64,000 nucleotides of DNA from Acinetobacter seifertii (GTDB taxonomy: Bacteria; Pseudomonadota; Gammaproteobacteria; Pseudomonadales; Moraxellaceae), in the NCBI RefSeq assembly GCF_000368065.1, contig NZ_KB851204.1, positions 152,733 through 216,732 of the forward strand. Reading direction: 5' to 3'. Position 1 is the first letter of the stretch, and every line of letters begins with the position of its first letter. Positions 54,482 through 63,742 of this stretch are shown one piece after another. The notes beneath the pieces are model-generated. The model was given only the letters and a program-made list of their open reading frames with translations. It was not told the DNA's origin and did no database searches. The translations under genes and the position numbers were made by a program.

Positions 54482-54850
54482 ATGAATGGTGATCAGCTCC
54501 ATCAAGTTGCAATAGAGATTGCGTGTAATCTTCCTTTTAGTGAGCAAAGCCAACCCTTTGGTCCAGAATGCGACGTCTTTAAAATTTTAGAAAAGGTGTT
54601 TTTGTTAGTAGGGGAAGGAACGGGCACAAAAATGATTACTGTTAAATGTGATCCATATAAAAGTCAGGAATATCAGGAGCTTTATCCTTTTATTATTCCG
54701 GGGTATCACATGAATAAAAAACACTGGATCTCTATTAATCCGCATAAAAACTTAACACGTGATTTACTTCAAGATTTGATTCGCGATTCTTATGACTTGG
54801 TTGTAAAAAAGCTCCCTTTGAAAGATCAGAAAAGATTAAACAACCAATAA
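54482..54850 (+). CDS. MmcQ/YjbR family protein
   Basis: The 122-residue protein fits the YjbR/MmcQ family: CDVFKILEKVFLLV, YPFIIPGYHMNKKHWISI and a terminal helical stretch DLIRDSYDLVVKKLP. These proteins have a double-wing fold, sometimes described as DNA-binding, with no firm function. AGGAG precedes the ATG. It probably shares the ispA transcript and is followed by a strong terminator. Confidence 0.85.
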   Translation: MNGDQLHQVAIEIACNLPFSEQSQPFGPECDVFKILEKVFLLVGEGTGTKMITVKCDPYKSQEYQELYPFIIPGYHMNKKHWISINPHKNLTRDLLQDLIRDSYDLVVKKLPLKDQKRLNNQ

Positions 54851-54860
54851 TACTCAATAT

Positions 54861-54890
54861 AAAAACGGCGACTTGATGGTCGCCGTTTGT
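54861..54890. terminator. Bidirectional terminator
   Basis: AAACGGCGAC pairs perfectly with GTCGCCGTTT around a short loop between the converging YjbR-like gene and the SPFH-protein gene. Confidence 0.85.
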
Positions 54891-54919
54891 ATTTCAATGA
54901 CTTATTTGAAGCAATTAAA

Positions 54920-55774
54920 TTAATTATGCTTTCCCATAATGCCACGAATTGTATTTAAAACATCGGCAGGTAACACAACAGTTTTGGCATTGCTTGATTT
55001 TGCCATCTCTTGCATTGCTTTAACGTACTGTTCACCTAACAGGTAAGCGACAGGTGTTTCTTTATCGCCCACTGCGCTTGTTACCATTTCAATCGCTTTT
55101 TGAGATGCTTCTGCTAAGACAACTTGTGCTTCTGCATCACGGCGGGATGCTTCTAAACGCCCATCAGCTTCTAAAATAGCAGCTTGTTTCTCACCGTCAG
55201 CTCTAGTCACTGTAGCACGACGTTGACGTTCAGCAGCAGCTTGCGCTTCCATGGCAGCTTGCATGGTTGAAGATGGCTGAATGTCTTGAATTTCTACGGT
55301 TTTTAAAGTGATACCCCAATCCGAAATATCATCAGAAATCGCAGCTTTGAGTTTAGCTTTAATATGATCTCGTGAAGACAGTGCATCATCTAGATCCATT
55401 TCACCAACAATAGAACGTAGTGAAGTCTGTACAAGGTTTTGAATGGCCCATGTATAGTTTTCAATGCCGTACACTGCTTTTTCGGGAGTAGTCAAATTGA
55501 TATATGCTACTGCATTCATAAGTAATACAGCATTATCACGCGTAATCACTTCTTGAGATGGAATATCAAGCACAATATCTTTAGTGGTGACTTTATATGC
55601 CACTTCGTCAATATAAGGAATAACGAAGTTAAGCCCTGGATTAAGTGTAGAATGATATTTGCCTAAACGCTGAACAATCCATTTATAACCTTGAGGAACA
55701 ATACGTACTCCTTTAAAAATGGTAACTGCTACAAAAGCCAAAAAGGCTAAAACAATAATGGTACCAACTGGCAT
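54920..55774 (-). CDS. SPFH/stomatin-like membrane protein (QmcA-like)
   Basis: The 284-residue protein has an N-terminal membrane anchor (about residues 3-25) and an SPFH/prohibitin domain with VPQGYKWIVQRLGKYH and the coiled, Ala/Glu-rich AAMEAQAAAERQRRATV segment. Stomatin-like proteins form membrane scaffolds, often with an NfeD partner, as here: the NfeD gene lies 28 bases upstream. The pair is a two-gene operon read on the minus strand. Confidence 0.9.
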   Translation of the reverse strand: MPVGTIIVLAFLAFVAVTIFKGVRIVPQGYKWIVQRLGKYHSTLNPGLNFVIPYIDEVAYKVTTKDIVLDIPSQEVITRDNAVLLMNAVAYINLTTPEKAVYGIENYTWAIQNLVQTSLRSIVGEMDLDDALSSRDHIKAKLKAAISDDISDWGITLKTVEIQDIQPSSTMQAAMEAQAAAERQRRATVTRADGEKQAAILEADGRLEASRRDAEAQVVLAEASQKAIEMVTSAVGDKETPVAYLLGEQYVKAMQEMAKSSNAKTVVLPADVLNTIRGIMGKHN

Positions 55775-55802
55775 GAAAATAACCTCTCTTTATCTTTAAT
55801 GT

Positions 55803-56264
55803 TTATGAAGTACTGTGGGGCTGGACAATTAAGTCATTACCCGAAATATCAATGACTCGAACCCGATCACCGACTTTCACAGGGGTGGTGCTTCGACAGT
55901 TCCATTCATCGGCCCCTAAAATAGGCATAGGGAAACGAACAATAATTTGGTCATGAGCGAGTTCGGTTTGAATCACCATACCAATTTGCCCAATGGTGGC
56001 TTCACGAGGTAAACCCGCTTTAGTTTTATCAATCGACAATGGTTTAATAAATTTGAACCAAAGAATAGTGCACAGCACCGATAAAATAATCCACAATACA
56101 ATTTGTGTTGTGAGGCTAATATCTGGAAATAGCCAATAGAGAAAGCAAACCATGATGGCTGCAATACCAAACCAGAGAGCGGCAAAAGCAGGGATAATCA
56201 GCTCAGAAAGAATAAGTAAGATACCCAATACAAACCAGTGCCAAGGTTCTACAACAAACTCCAT
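55803..56264 (-). CDS. NfeD family protein
   Basis: The 153-residue protein has three or four hydrophobic segments in the first about 75 residues and a C-terminal OB-like beta domain (WNCRSTTPVKVGDRVRVIDISGNDLIV), the short-NfeD layout. It is the partner of the SPFH protein encoded directly downstream and likely helps organise it in the membrane. Confidence 0.88.
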   Translation of the reverse strand: MEFVVEPWHWFVLGILLILSELIIPAFAALWFGIAAIMVCFLYWLFPDISLTTQIVLWIILSVLCTILWFKFIKPLSIDKTKAGLPREATIGQIGMVIQTELAHDQIIVRFPMPILGADEWNCRSTTPVKVGDRVRVIDISGNDLIVQPHSTS

Positions 56265-56369
56265 AGATCTGCTCTTTTATATATCTTTATGATGGGTAAA
56301 AGTGATCTCATATCACTTTTACCACTGTAGCAGATGATGGTAGGTGTGGATAGAAAAAAACCACCTCAA

Positions 56370-57287
56370 TTAAAATTTAGGACGTGGTGCTGGCTTAAAT
56401 GCGGCTGGAGATTTTTTGAAATTCGCAATTGCAGTTTCAATTTGACGAATTTGACCTTGAGCAGCTTTCTCACCCTCTAAAATAGCTTCATTGCTTGATT
56501 TTAAATCGAGTGTACCTAGGTGTCCGACTTTAGGTTGGATGACTACGTTTGCTAGCTTTAACTCTTCATTAATACTTTGTTGACCCATAATATTAATGGT
56601 TTGATCAAGTAATCCCCACATATTCGCTGGGCGATTTCCTGCTGGACGTGCTGAAATATCAACCGCAATCACAATATCTGCACCCATATCACGTGCTGTT
56701 TTTACAGGAATTGGGCTAACTAATCCGCCATCTACATATTTTTGATTACCAATAGTTGCAGGTACAAATACGTTTGGAATACTACAAGACGCGCGTACGG
56801 CTTGACCTGCATTACCTTTAATGAAATCAGCTTTTTGACCATTATCAAGGCGAGTTGCTACCGCGGCAAAACGAATTGGGAACTTCTCAATCGGCTTGTT
56901 GCCAACGTTACGGTTCACGTAGTCCTGTAGCTTTTGCCCAAGAATAATACCTTGGCGATTAAGCGTTAAATCACGAATATCAGATTCTTGCAGTTTAAGT
57001 GCAAGATTTTGGAGCTGATAAGGTGTTTGTCCGCTGGCATAGATACTTCCTACAAAACTGCCGGCACTTGTACCCGTAACAATTTTAGGCTTAATACCAT
57101 GTGATTCTAAAACCTTGATAACACCAATATGTGAAAATCCTTTTGCTCCACCGCCACCTAAGGCAAGTGCGATTACTGGTTCGCGTGCTTTAACTGAAGT
57201 GGTCGGTGTTGGTGTTTTGCTGAACTTATCACAGCCGAATAGGGCTAAAGAGATAAATCCGATACTGGCAAATTGAGCAATTTTCAT
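56370..57287 (-). CDS. Patatin-like phospholipase lipoprotein, second copy
   Basis: The 305-residue protein has a lipoprotein signal ending ALFGC (Cys19). The patatin motifs are GGGGAKG (44-50), GTSAG with Ser74, and DGG. It is a clear paralogue of the protein at 11991-12962: both share the signal type, GNxGQAVRAS, YVDGGLVSPxPV and GADxxIAVDI. The frame extends up to a TTG at 57347, and an ATG at 57329 is also possible; 57287 gives the cleanest lipoprotein signal. It is seven bases from the end of the PlsC-like gene if read to the long frame, and they are likely one transcript. Confidence 0.85.
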   Translation of the reverse strand: MKIAQFASIGFISLALFGCDKFSKTPTPTTSVKAREPVIALALGGGGAKGFSHIGVIKVLESHGIKPKIVTGTSAGSFVGSIYASGQTPYQLQNLALKLQESDIRDLTLNRQGIILGQKLQDYVNRNVGNKPIEKFPIRFAAVATRLDNGQKADFIKGNAGQAVRASCSIPNVFVPATIGNQKYVDGGLVSPIPVKTARDMGADIVIAVDISARPAGNRPANMWGLLDQTINIMGQQSINEELKLANVVIQPKVGHLGTLDLKSSNEAILEGEKAAQGQIRQIETAIANFKKSPAAFKPAPRPKF

Positions 57288-57353
57288 CTTTAAAAACAAT
57301 CTATGGCAAGATAAATTAAGATGGCTCATCAGACCAGATTCGTTCAACTTTTG

Positions 57354-57980
57354 CTAGGTTTTTTTCACAAGATTTTGTAAAGGCTCCGCAAGCCAATTAC
57401 GATTTTTCGGTGATATTTTTCCTTTATAACGTTCAAAAATCTTTTGTAGATCTTCATCATAGTTACCACTTGGATTTAAGTGTCCTAGGCAGTGAATAGT
57501 TTTACGATCATAATCAAAAGAAAACATCACAATCGGAATATTGGCTTTTGCAGCAATATGATAAAAACCACTCTTCATTTTTTTTGCTTTCTTACGTGTG
57601 CCTTCAGGTGCCATGCCAATCCAAATTTTGTCATAGTCTTGAATCGTGGCTACTACTTGTTCCGTCAGTCCATTGGCTGAGTCACGTTTTACAGGAATAA
57701 CACCTGCCCAATCTAGAGCGCGTTTAAACGGTGGCTTAAATAGACTGTCTTTGCCTAGCACCGTAATTTGAATACCCAATCCAAAAATGGCAAGAAAACC
57801 ATACCAGCCATCAATATTAGATGTATGGGGAGAAATAATAGCTACTGCTTTAGGAAAGTTGGGCACTTCACCTTCTATAGTCCAACCTTGAGCCAAAAAA
57901 AGTTTTTTAAATAATGCTCGACTTAAAGCATTACCACGTTGAGGTACCTCTGGAGGGAGGGTAGGGAAATGTTGTTCCAT
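57354..57980 (-). CDS. PlsC-like 1-acylglycerol-phosphate acyltransferase family protein
   Basis: The 208-residue protein has the acyltransferase motifs HTSNID (H-x4-D, 52-57) and PEGTR (about 127-131). The remainder is short for PlsC, and the family also contains glycerol-phosphate and lysophospholipid acyltransferases, so the substrate is open. It lies just upstream of the second patatin gene on the same strand, pairing a phospholipid acyltransferase with a deacylase. Confidence 0.85.
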   Translation of the reverse strand: MEQHFPTLPPEVPQRGNALSRALFKKLFLAQGWTIEGEVPNFPKAVAIISPHTSNIDGWYGFLAIFGLGIQITVLGKDSLFKPPFKRALDWAGVIPVKRDSANGLTEQVVATIQDYDKIWIGMAPEGTRKKAKKMKSGFYHIAAKANIPIVMFSFDYDRKTIHCLGHLNPSGNYDEDLQKIFERYKGKISPKNRNWLAEPLQNLVKKT

Positions 57981-58107
57981 ATTTTTAAGTTTTAAATCAT
58001 CCTTTGTTTTATCTTAATCTTTTGAAATCTGTGCTTCATTGGCAAAATGTAAGACCACACATGGTATTTCATGTGATTACCGCATAAAGAAATAAAAGTA
58101 GGTATAT

Positions 58108-59355
58108 ATGTTCCGACAGCAAAATCTTTATTTTTTGCTCTTTTCCCTTTATTGGGCACAAGGCTTACCTGTGGGGTTTATGACCCATGCCTTGCCAGTA
58201 ATATTAAGAGCCCAAGGTGTTTCACTAGCACATATTGGTGGTTTTGGGCTGCTCATGCTGCCTTGGTCAATCAAAATATTTTGGGCACCGTGGGTAGACC
58301 GTCATGCGATTTCACGCTTAGGACATTATCGGAGCTGGATTTTACCTACTCAGCTTTTGACGGTGGCCGTACTTTGTGTTTTATCTTTCTTTCCCATTCA
58401 AGCCTTAGATCAGCCGCTGTACTTATTTATATTTTTTATTGCACTGTTATTTATGAACTTGACGGGCGCAACACAAGATATTGCAACCGATGCTTTAGCT
58501 GTTAATTTATTGCAACACGATCAGCAGCATTGGGGAAATACTTTTCAAGTGGTAGGTTCTCGGCTTGGTTTTATCGTGGGTGGGGGAGCTGTGCTGTGGT
58601 GTCTAGACTGGTTGTCATGGCAGCCGACATTTTTATTACTAGCTGCTTTAGTCTTCGTCAATACGCTACCAGTTTTACTATTTAAAGAACCTGTTCATAG
58701 TTCTCATTCTACTAATGAACCTAGCCAGCTAAATTTAGTCACAAAAATTAAGGCTTATTTGAGTTATTTTTCTCAAAATAAAGAACTTCGATCTTGGTTA
58801 ATGGTACTTATCACTTTTAAAGTGGCCGATGGCTTAGCTGGGCCGTTACTCAAACCCTTAATGGTTGATATGGGATTAAGTTTTACCCAAATTGGTGTTT
58901 ACATCACTATGCTAGGCGCTGTAGCTGCTTTAGTGGGGGCATTTATTGCAGGGTGGGTATTAAAGTATTTGTCTAGACCAACTACATTAATTAGTTTTTC
59001 AATATTAAAAATCATGAGTTTAGGTGCTTATGTTTATTTGGCTTATGCTTACGAGCAAAACATAAAAATAAATGCATGGCTTATCTATACTATAAATGCT
59101 TTAGAAGATGCCTTTGCCGCGATGTTACTCGTTGTAATGTTAACCTTAGTCATGCATTACAGCCGAAAGAACTATGCAGGCACTGATTTTACTTTTCAGG
59201 TTTCGGTCATGGCGACCGTAAGTGGTGGGCTTTATACTTTGAGTGGTGTTATTGGAGATGTACTTGGTTATTTCCATTATTTGATAGCTATTGTCACTAT
59301 TGCTGTACTATTTTTAATTCCTATTTACGTATGGAAAGCAACAAAAACTGTATAA
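58108..59355 (+). CDS. AmpG-like MFS transporter
   Basis: The 415-residue protein has about twelve membrane helices and resembles the AmpG/PAT branch of MFS permeases: LYWAQGLPVGFMTHALP, LPWSIKIFWAPWVDR and GATQDIATDALAVNLL. E. coli AmpG (491 aa) carries muropeptides back from the periplasm for recycling; the shorter length here is seen in many AmpG-like proteins. Whether it transports muropeptides is inferred. It is divergent from the PlsC-like gene and stands alone. Confidence 0.75.
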   Translation: MFRQQNLYFLLFSLYWAQGLPVGFMTHALPVILRAQGVSLAHIGGFGLLMLPWSIKIFWAPWVDRHAISRLGHYRSWILPTQLLTVAVLCVLSFFPIQALDQPLYLFIFFIALLFMNLTGATQDIATDALAVNLLQHDQQHWGNTFQVVGSRLGFIVGGGAVLWCLDWLSWQPTFLLLAALVFVNTLPVLLFKEPVHSSHSTNEPSQLNLVTKIKAYLSYFSQNKELRSWLMVLITFKVADGLAGPLLKPLMVDMGLSFTQIGVYITMLGAVAALVGAFIAGWVLKYLSRPTTLISFSILKIMSLGAYVYLAYAYEQNIKINAWLIYTINALEDAFAAMLLVVMLTLVMHYSRKNYAGTDFTFQVSVMATVSGGLYTLSGVIGDVLGYFHYLIAIVTIAVLFLIPIYVWKATKTV

Positions 59356-59898
59356 AAAATGATATTAAGTCGATGAAATAAAGAGACTTAAATCAGCTTA
59401 AGTTATGTTAAAAAATGGTGGTTATGTATTTTAGTCATTCTTTTAAAAATGTATATTTTTAGCTATTCAAATGGCTTATTAATTATGCCATCTTGTTTGA
59501 GTAGCAAATGGAAGCTAGATGGAGAAAAGGGATGCGGATAACAAGAAAAATCATGTGAATCAATCGATTTGGATAAAAGAATATTCAATTAGACTGTATA
59601 TTAGCCTAAAGTCTAAAAAAGAATAATGAAATAATGATTTAATCATTCTATAAGATAAGAGAGTTGTGTAGGATTCGTTACAACATGAAGTTAAGGTAAA
59701 AGTTCTGTAAACAAAAAGCTGTTTTGATGTTTTTGATTTGGAATTTTTAATCTTACCCAGCGTTAAAATTGGTTTTGATTGCGGTAATAAAATTAATGCA
59801 ATCAAATTTGGAGAAGAGTTGATTTTTTAGTGCTCAATGGTCACACGAATCAACTTGGCATGGATAAGCGACATAAAATATATTTTTAGGAGTTTTTG
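59356..59898. other. 543-bp spacer before dcaP
   Basis: The spacer is AT-rich with no supported gene; an open frame on the minus strand (59560-59805) lacks a ribosome site and looks spurious. It holds the dcaP promoter and an inverted repeat at 59774-59806. Confidence 0.6.
59774..59806. promoter_or_regulatory. Inverted repeat upstream of dcaP
   Basis: TTTGATTGC and GCAATCAAA form a perfect 9-bp inverted repeat with a 15-base A/T centre, ending 92 bases before the dcaP start. It may be an operator or a leader hairpin. Confidence 0.4.
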
Positions 59899-61203
59899 AT
59901 GGATCTATTCCTTAATCGTAAATCGTTTGTTGTTAAAAGTTTAGCTATTACAGTAACAGCTTTAATGATGAGTGGGGCAAATGCGGCAACCTCTGAAAAA
60001 GAGGAAATTCAAAAACTTCGTCAAGAAGTTGAAGCATTAAAAGCATTAGTTAAAGAACAGCGTCAAGTACAACAGCAGCAGCAACAAGTACAGCAACAAC
60101 AGCAAGTACAGTTAGCTGAAGTTAAAGCACAGCCACAACCAGTTTCTGCGCCAGCTTCGCCATTAGCTGGATTTAAATCTAAAGCTGGTGCCGATGTAAA
60201 CCTTTATGGTTTTGTTCGTGGTGATGCTAACTACATTATCGAAGGTGCAGATAATGACTTTGCTGACGTTAGTAAGACTGATGGTAAAACACACGATAAA
60301 TTACGTGCAACTGCTAAAACAACACGTCTTGGCTTAGATTTTACTGCTCCAGTAAATGATGCCAAAGTGGGCGGTAAACTCGAAGTTGACTTTGCTGGTT
60401 CAACAACAGATTCAAATGGTTCATTGCGTATTCGCCATGCTTACTTAACGTATAATGACTGGTTATTTGGTCAAACGACATCTAATTTCTTATCAAGCCA
60501 TGCACCAGAAATGATCGACTTCTCGACAAACGTCGGTGGTGGTACTAAACGTGTACCGCAAGTACGCTATGGCTATAAGTTAGGTCCAACTACACAATTG
60601 TTTGTTTCTGCTGAAAAAGGCGATAGCACTTCTGCGGCAACTGGCGATAGTATCAAGTATAGCTTACCTGCATTAACTGCTAAAATTACTCAAGGTTATG
60701 CAGACGGTAGAGGTTCTGCATCAGCTCGTGCTTTAGTGGAAAATTATAAATCATCAATTGGTGATGATAATAAAACTGGCTGGGGTATTGCTGCGGGTAC
60801 AGACTTTAAAGTTTCTGATCCTTTAAAAGTATTTGCTGATGTTTCATATGTAGTTGGTGATAGTAGCTATTTATACGGTAGTAACGCTGCCTATACATTG
60901 GTAAATAACAATATCGAGCAAAATAAATTTGTTGCTGTACAAGTAGGTGGTACTTATAAAATTCTACCTAACTTACGCTCAACTTTAGCGTACGGTGCAG
61001 AATTTGCTGATGATGGCACGGATTATGCTAAAGTATATACAGCTGGTAATGAAAAAGTTCAGCAAGCGTGGATCAACTTTATTTATTCACCTGTTAAGCC
61101 AATTGACTTAGGTCTTGAATATATTAACGGTAAGCGTGATACATTTGCTGGCAAGTCTTACAAAGATAACCGTATTGGTTTAATGGCAAAATATAGCTTC
61201 TAA
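59899..61203 (+). CDS. dcaP: DcaP-family outer membrane porin
   Basis: The 434-residue protein has a signal peptide ending SGANA, then a coiled coil at about 32-75 very rich in glutamine (EEIQKLRQEVEALKALVKEQ followed by Q repeats) and a C-terminal 12-plus-stranded barrel ending in KYSF. DcaP of A. baumannii is a trimeric porin for negatively charged small molecules, and the N-terminal coiled coil trimerises. AGGAG precedes the ATG at 59899; the TTG three bases before it is ignored. A strong terminator follows. Confidence 0.9.
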   Translation: MDLFLNRKSFVVKSLAITVTALMMSGANAATSEKEEIQKLRQEVEALKALVKEQRQVQQQQQQVQQQQQVQLAEVKAQPQPVSAPASPLAGFKSKAGADVNLYGFVRGDANYIIEGADNDFADVSKTDGKTHDKLRATAKTTRLGLDFTAPVNDAKVGGKLEVDFAGSTTDSNGSLRIRHAYLTYNDWLFGQTTSNFLSSHAPEMIDFSTNVGGGTKRVPQVRYGYKLGPTTQLFVSAEKGDSTSAATGDSIKYSLPALTAKITQGYADGRGSASARALVENYKSSIGDDNKTGWGIAAGTDFKVSDPLKVFADVSYVVGDSSYLYGSNAAYTLVNNNIEQNKFVAVQVGGTYKILPNLRSTLAYGAEFADDGTDYAKVYTAGNEKVQQAWINFIYSPVKPIDLGLEYINGKRDTFAGKSYKDNRIGLMAKYSF

Positions 61204-61224
61204 TTTTTCAAAGATTTAAGTGTG

Positions 61225-61260
61225 AAAAAGTCGAGGTTCTAGTTAACCTCGACTTTTTAT
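61225..61260 (+). terminator. Terminator of dcaP
   Basis: AAAAAGTCGAGGTT pairs perfectly with AACCTCGACTTTTT around an eight-base loop. Confidence 0.9.
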
Positions 61261-61320
61261 TTGTAGTTGAGTTAAATAATACTAAGCGCTTAAAAATGAT
61301 TTATACCGATCATTCTAGTA

Positions 61321-61337
61321 TTTAAGTCATTTTTAAG
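61321..61337 (+). promoter_or_regulatory. Candidate PmrA box before pmrC
   Basis: TTTAAG-N5-TTTAAG lies 47 bases before the pmrC start. It matches the direct-repeat PmrA motif (H)TTAA(D)-N5-(H)TTAA(D) that I recall for Acinetobacter and the enteric YTTAAK repeat. It suggests autoregulation of pmrCAB by its own response regulator. Confidence 0.6.
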
Positions 61338-61384
61338 TTTCAATTTTTACATTAGAAGATGATAAAAGGTCGTAGTAACCAGAG

Positions 61385-63034
61385 ATGCTGAGTTTTTTTT
61401 CTAAATTAAGAAATAAGCAGATTTCCCTGTTTATGTTCAACGTCATTATAGCCATTTGGTTAGGAGCAATTCTAAATATTGGTTTTTATAAGAAAGTTCA
61501 CTTATTAACACCATATTTAGGTATAAAAGCAACCTTATTTTTAGCGGCTACCGTAGTGATTGTTGTTGCTATCTATTATGCAGCTTTACAAATTTTAAAC
61601 TGGAAATGGACAGCCAAATTTTTTGCCATTTTGTTGGTATTTATTGGTGGATTTAGCTCATATTTTGTAAATACTTTGGGTGTGATTGTTTCACCTGACC
61701 AAATTCAAAATATCGTGCAAACAGATGTCTCTGAAGTTACAGATTTACTTTCTTTGCGTTTTGCACTCTGGACCATCTTCTTTGTGGTTTTACCTATATT
61801 TTTGATTACTCAGGTCAAACTCAAATCAGAAAAAATACTTCCGCTTTTACTTAAAAAAGTACTTTCAATTGCTCTTGCATTTGCGGTCGTAGGTGGTTTG
61901 CTGTTTACTTATTATGTCGATTTTGCAGCAATATTTAGAGAGCATCGTGATTTAAAAGGAATGATATCACCTCAGAATACCATTTCTTCGGTCATGTCTT
62001 ATTACCGTAAAAAAGCACCTAAGAAAAATCTTCCACTTGTGAAATATGGTGAAGATGCTCATCAAGTGCAACAAACTCAGAAAGATTTACCTAAGCTTAT
62101 GGTGCTTGTAGTGGGTGAAACCGCACGTGCTGAAAGCTTCTCGCTTAATGGTTATGCCAAAAATACAAATCCAGAGCTTTCTAAACAAGATATTTTAAAC
62201 TTTTCACAAGTGACATCCTGTGGTACGGCAACAGCAGTTTCTGTGCCATGTATGTTCTCTGGTATGTCACGTGCTGATTATGATGAGCAGTTAGCGGGTC
62301 ACCGCGAAGGATTACTGGATATTGCTAAACGTGCAGGCTATCAAGTGACTTGGATTGATAATAACTCAGGTTGTAAAGGTGCATGCGATCGCGTTGAGCA
62401 ATATCAAATTCCAGAAGAGTTAAAGCAAAAGTGGTGTAAAGATGATGAATGTCTTGATGGCATTCTGGTTGATAGCTTAAAACAGTATTTGGCTTCTATT
62501 CCAAAAGATGATAAGCGTCCACGTTTAGTTGTATTACATCAGATGGGTAGCCACGGGCCAGCATATTACAAGCGTGCACCTGATGGGTTCCAACCATTTA
62601 AACCAACTTGTGATACCAATGCGATACAGGGTTGCTCGCCAGCTGAACTCGTAAATACTTATGATAATACAATCGTATATACAGACCATGTATTGAACCA
62701 AATGATTAATACTTTAAAAGAAGTATCGAATTATCAAACAGGTTTCTGGTATTTATCTGATCATGGTGAGTCTACAGGTGAACATGGTATGTATTTACAT
62801 GGTTCACCGTATTCAATCGCACCGAGCCAACAAACGCATATCCCAATGATCATGTGGTTCTCTGATGACTGGAAAAAACATAATCTTGCTCAAGTAAATT
62901 GTTTAAACCAACAAACCAAACAAAAGTTAAGTCAGGATAATTTATTCCCAAGTTTGTTAAGTTTGTTGGATGTAAAAACTCAGGTCATCAACCCTCAACT
63001 CGACATGTTGCACTCTTGTGCCAATGTAAACTAA
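61385..63034 (+). CDS. pmrC: Lipid A phosphoethanolamine transferase PmrC/EptA
   Basis: The 549-residue protein has five N-terminal membrane helices and a periplasmic sulfatase-fold domain. The nucleophile Thr246 lies in GETARAESFS, and metal ligands include Asp459-His460 (SDHGES). Six or more cysteines for disulfides follow the EptA pattern. It transfers phosphoethanolamine from phosphatidylethanolamine to lipid A, lowering negative charge and conferring polymyxin (colistin) resistance when upregulated. It is the first gene of pmrC-pmrA-pmrB. Confidence 0.95.
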   Translation: MLSFFSKLRNKQISLFMFNVIIAIWLGAILNIGFYKKVHLLTPYLGIKATLFLAATVVIVVAIYYAALQILNWKWTAKFFAILLVFIGGFSSYFVNTLGVIVSPDQIQNIVQTDVSEVTDLLSLRFALWTIFFVVLPIFLITQVKLKSEKILPLLLKKVLSIALAFAVVGGLLFTYYVDFAAIFREHRDLKGMISPQNTISSVMSYYRKKAPKKNLPLVKYGEDAHQVQQTQKDLPKLMVLVVGETARAESFSLNGYAKNTNPELSKQDILNFSQVTSCGTATAVSVPCMFSGMSRADYDEQLAGHREGLLDIAKRAGYQVTWIDNNSGCKGACDRVEQYQIPEELKQKWCKDDECLDGILVDSLKQYLASIPKDDKRPRLVVLHQMGSHGPAYYKRAPDGFQPFKPTCDTNAIQGCSPAELVNTYDNTIVYTDHVLNQMINTLKEVSNYQTGFWYLSDHGESTGEHGMYLHGSPYSIAPSQQTHIPMIMWFSDDWKKHNLAQVNCLNQQTKQKLSQDNLFPSLLSLLDVKTQVINPQLDMLHSCANVN

Positions 63035-63048
63035 AGCGAGCCTAGAAC

Positions 63049-63723
63049 ATGACAAAAATCTTGATGATTGAAGATGATTTTATGATTGCAGAGTCAACGA
63101 CTACGTTGCTGCAATATCATCAATTCGAGGTGGAATGGGTCAATAACGGTTTAGATGGTTTGGCCCAACTGGCAAAGAATAAGTTTGATCTCATTCTTTT
63201 AGACTTAGGCTTGCCAATGATGGATGGTATGCAGGTGTTAAAGCAGATCCGTCAAAGAGCAGCAACACCAGTCTTGATTATCTCTGCGCGTGATCAGTTG
63301 CAAAACCGTGTTGATGGTTTAAATCTGGGAGCAGATGATTATTTAATTAAGCCTTATGAGTTCGATGAGTTACTTGCTCGCATTCATGCGTTATTACGCC
63401 GTACAGGGGTAGAGGCTCAACTTGCGAGCCAAGATCAACTCTTAGAAAGTGGTGATCTGGTTTTAAATGTTGAACAGCATATTGCAACATTTAAAGGGCA
63501 ACGTATTGATTTATCAAACCGCGAGTGGGCAATTCTGATACCGCTTATGAGTCATCCAAATAAAATTTTCTCGAAAGCTAATTTGGAAGATAAGTTATAT
63601 GATTTTGATAGTGATGTGACTAGCAACACGATTGAAGTATATGTCCATCATTTAAGAGCAAAGTTGGGTAAAGACTTTATTCGAACGATCCGAGGGTTGG
63701 GTTACCGTTTAGGTCAATCATAA
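63049..63723 (+). CDS. pmrA: Response regulator PmrA
   Basis: The 224-residue OmpR-type regulator has a receiver domain with acidic pair EDD (8-10), phospho-acceptor Asp52 and a conserved Lys in LIKPYEFDE, followed by a winged-helix DNA-binding domain (SNTIEVYVHHLRAKLGKDFIRTIRGLGY). It is almost identical to A. baumannii PmrA as I remember it, with a few substitutions. It starts 14 bases after pmrC and is followed by pmrB 19 bases later, so the three form an operon. Confidence 0.96.
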   Translation: MTKILMIEDDFMIAESTTTLLQYHQFEVEWVNNGLDGLAQLAKNKFDLILLDLGLPMMDGMQVLKQIRQRAATPVLIISARDQLQNRVDGLNLGADDYLIKPYEFDELLARIHALLRRTGVEAQLASQDQLLESGDLVLNVEQHIATFKGQRIDLSNREWAILIPLMSHPNKIFSKANLEDKLYDFDSDVTSNTIEVYVHHLRAKLGKDFIRTIRGLGYRLGQS

Positions 63724-63742
63724 TTTAAGATTTCGGGACTTC

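Noticed and set aside
59560..59805. 81-codon minus-strand frame in the dcaP upstream region
   Set aside because: It has no ribosome site, A/T-driven composition and no recognisable family.
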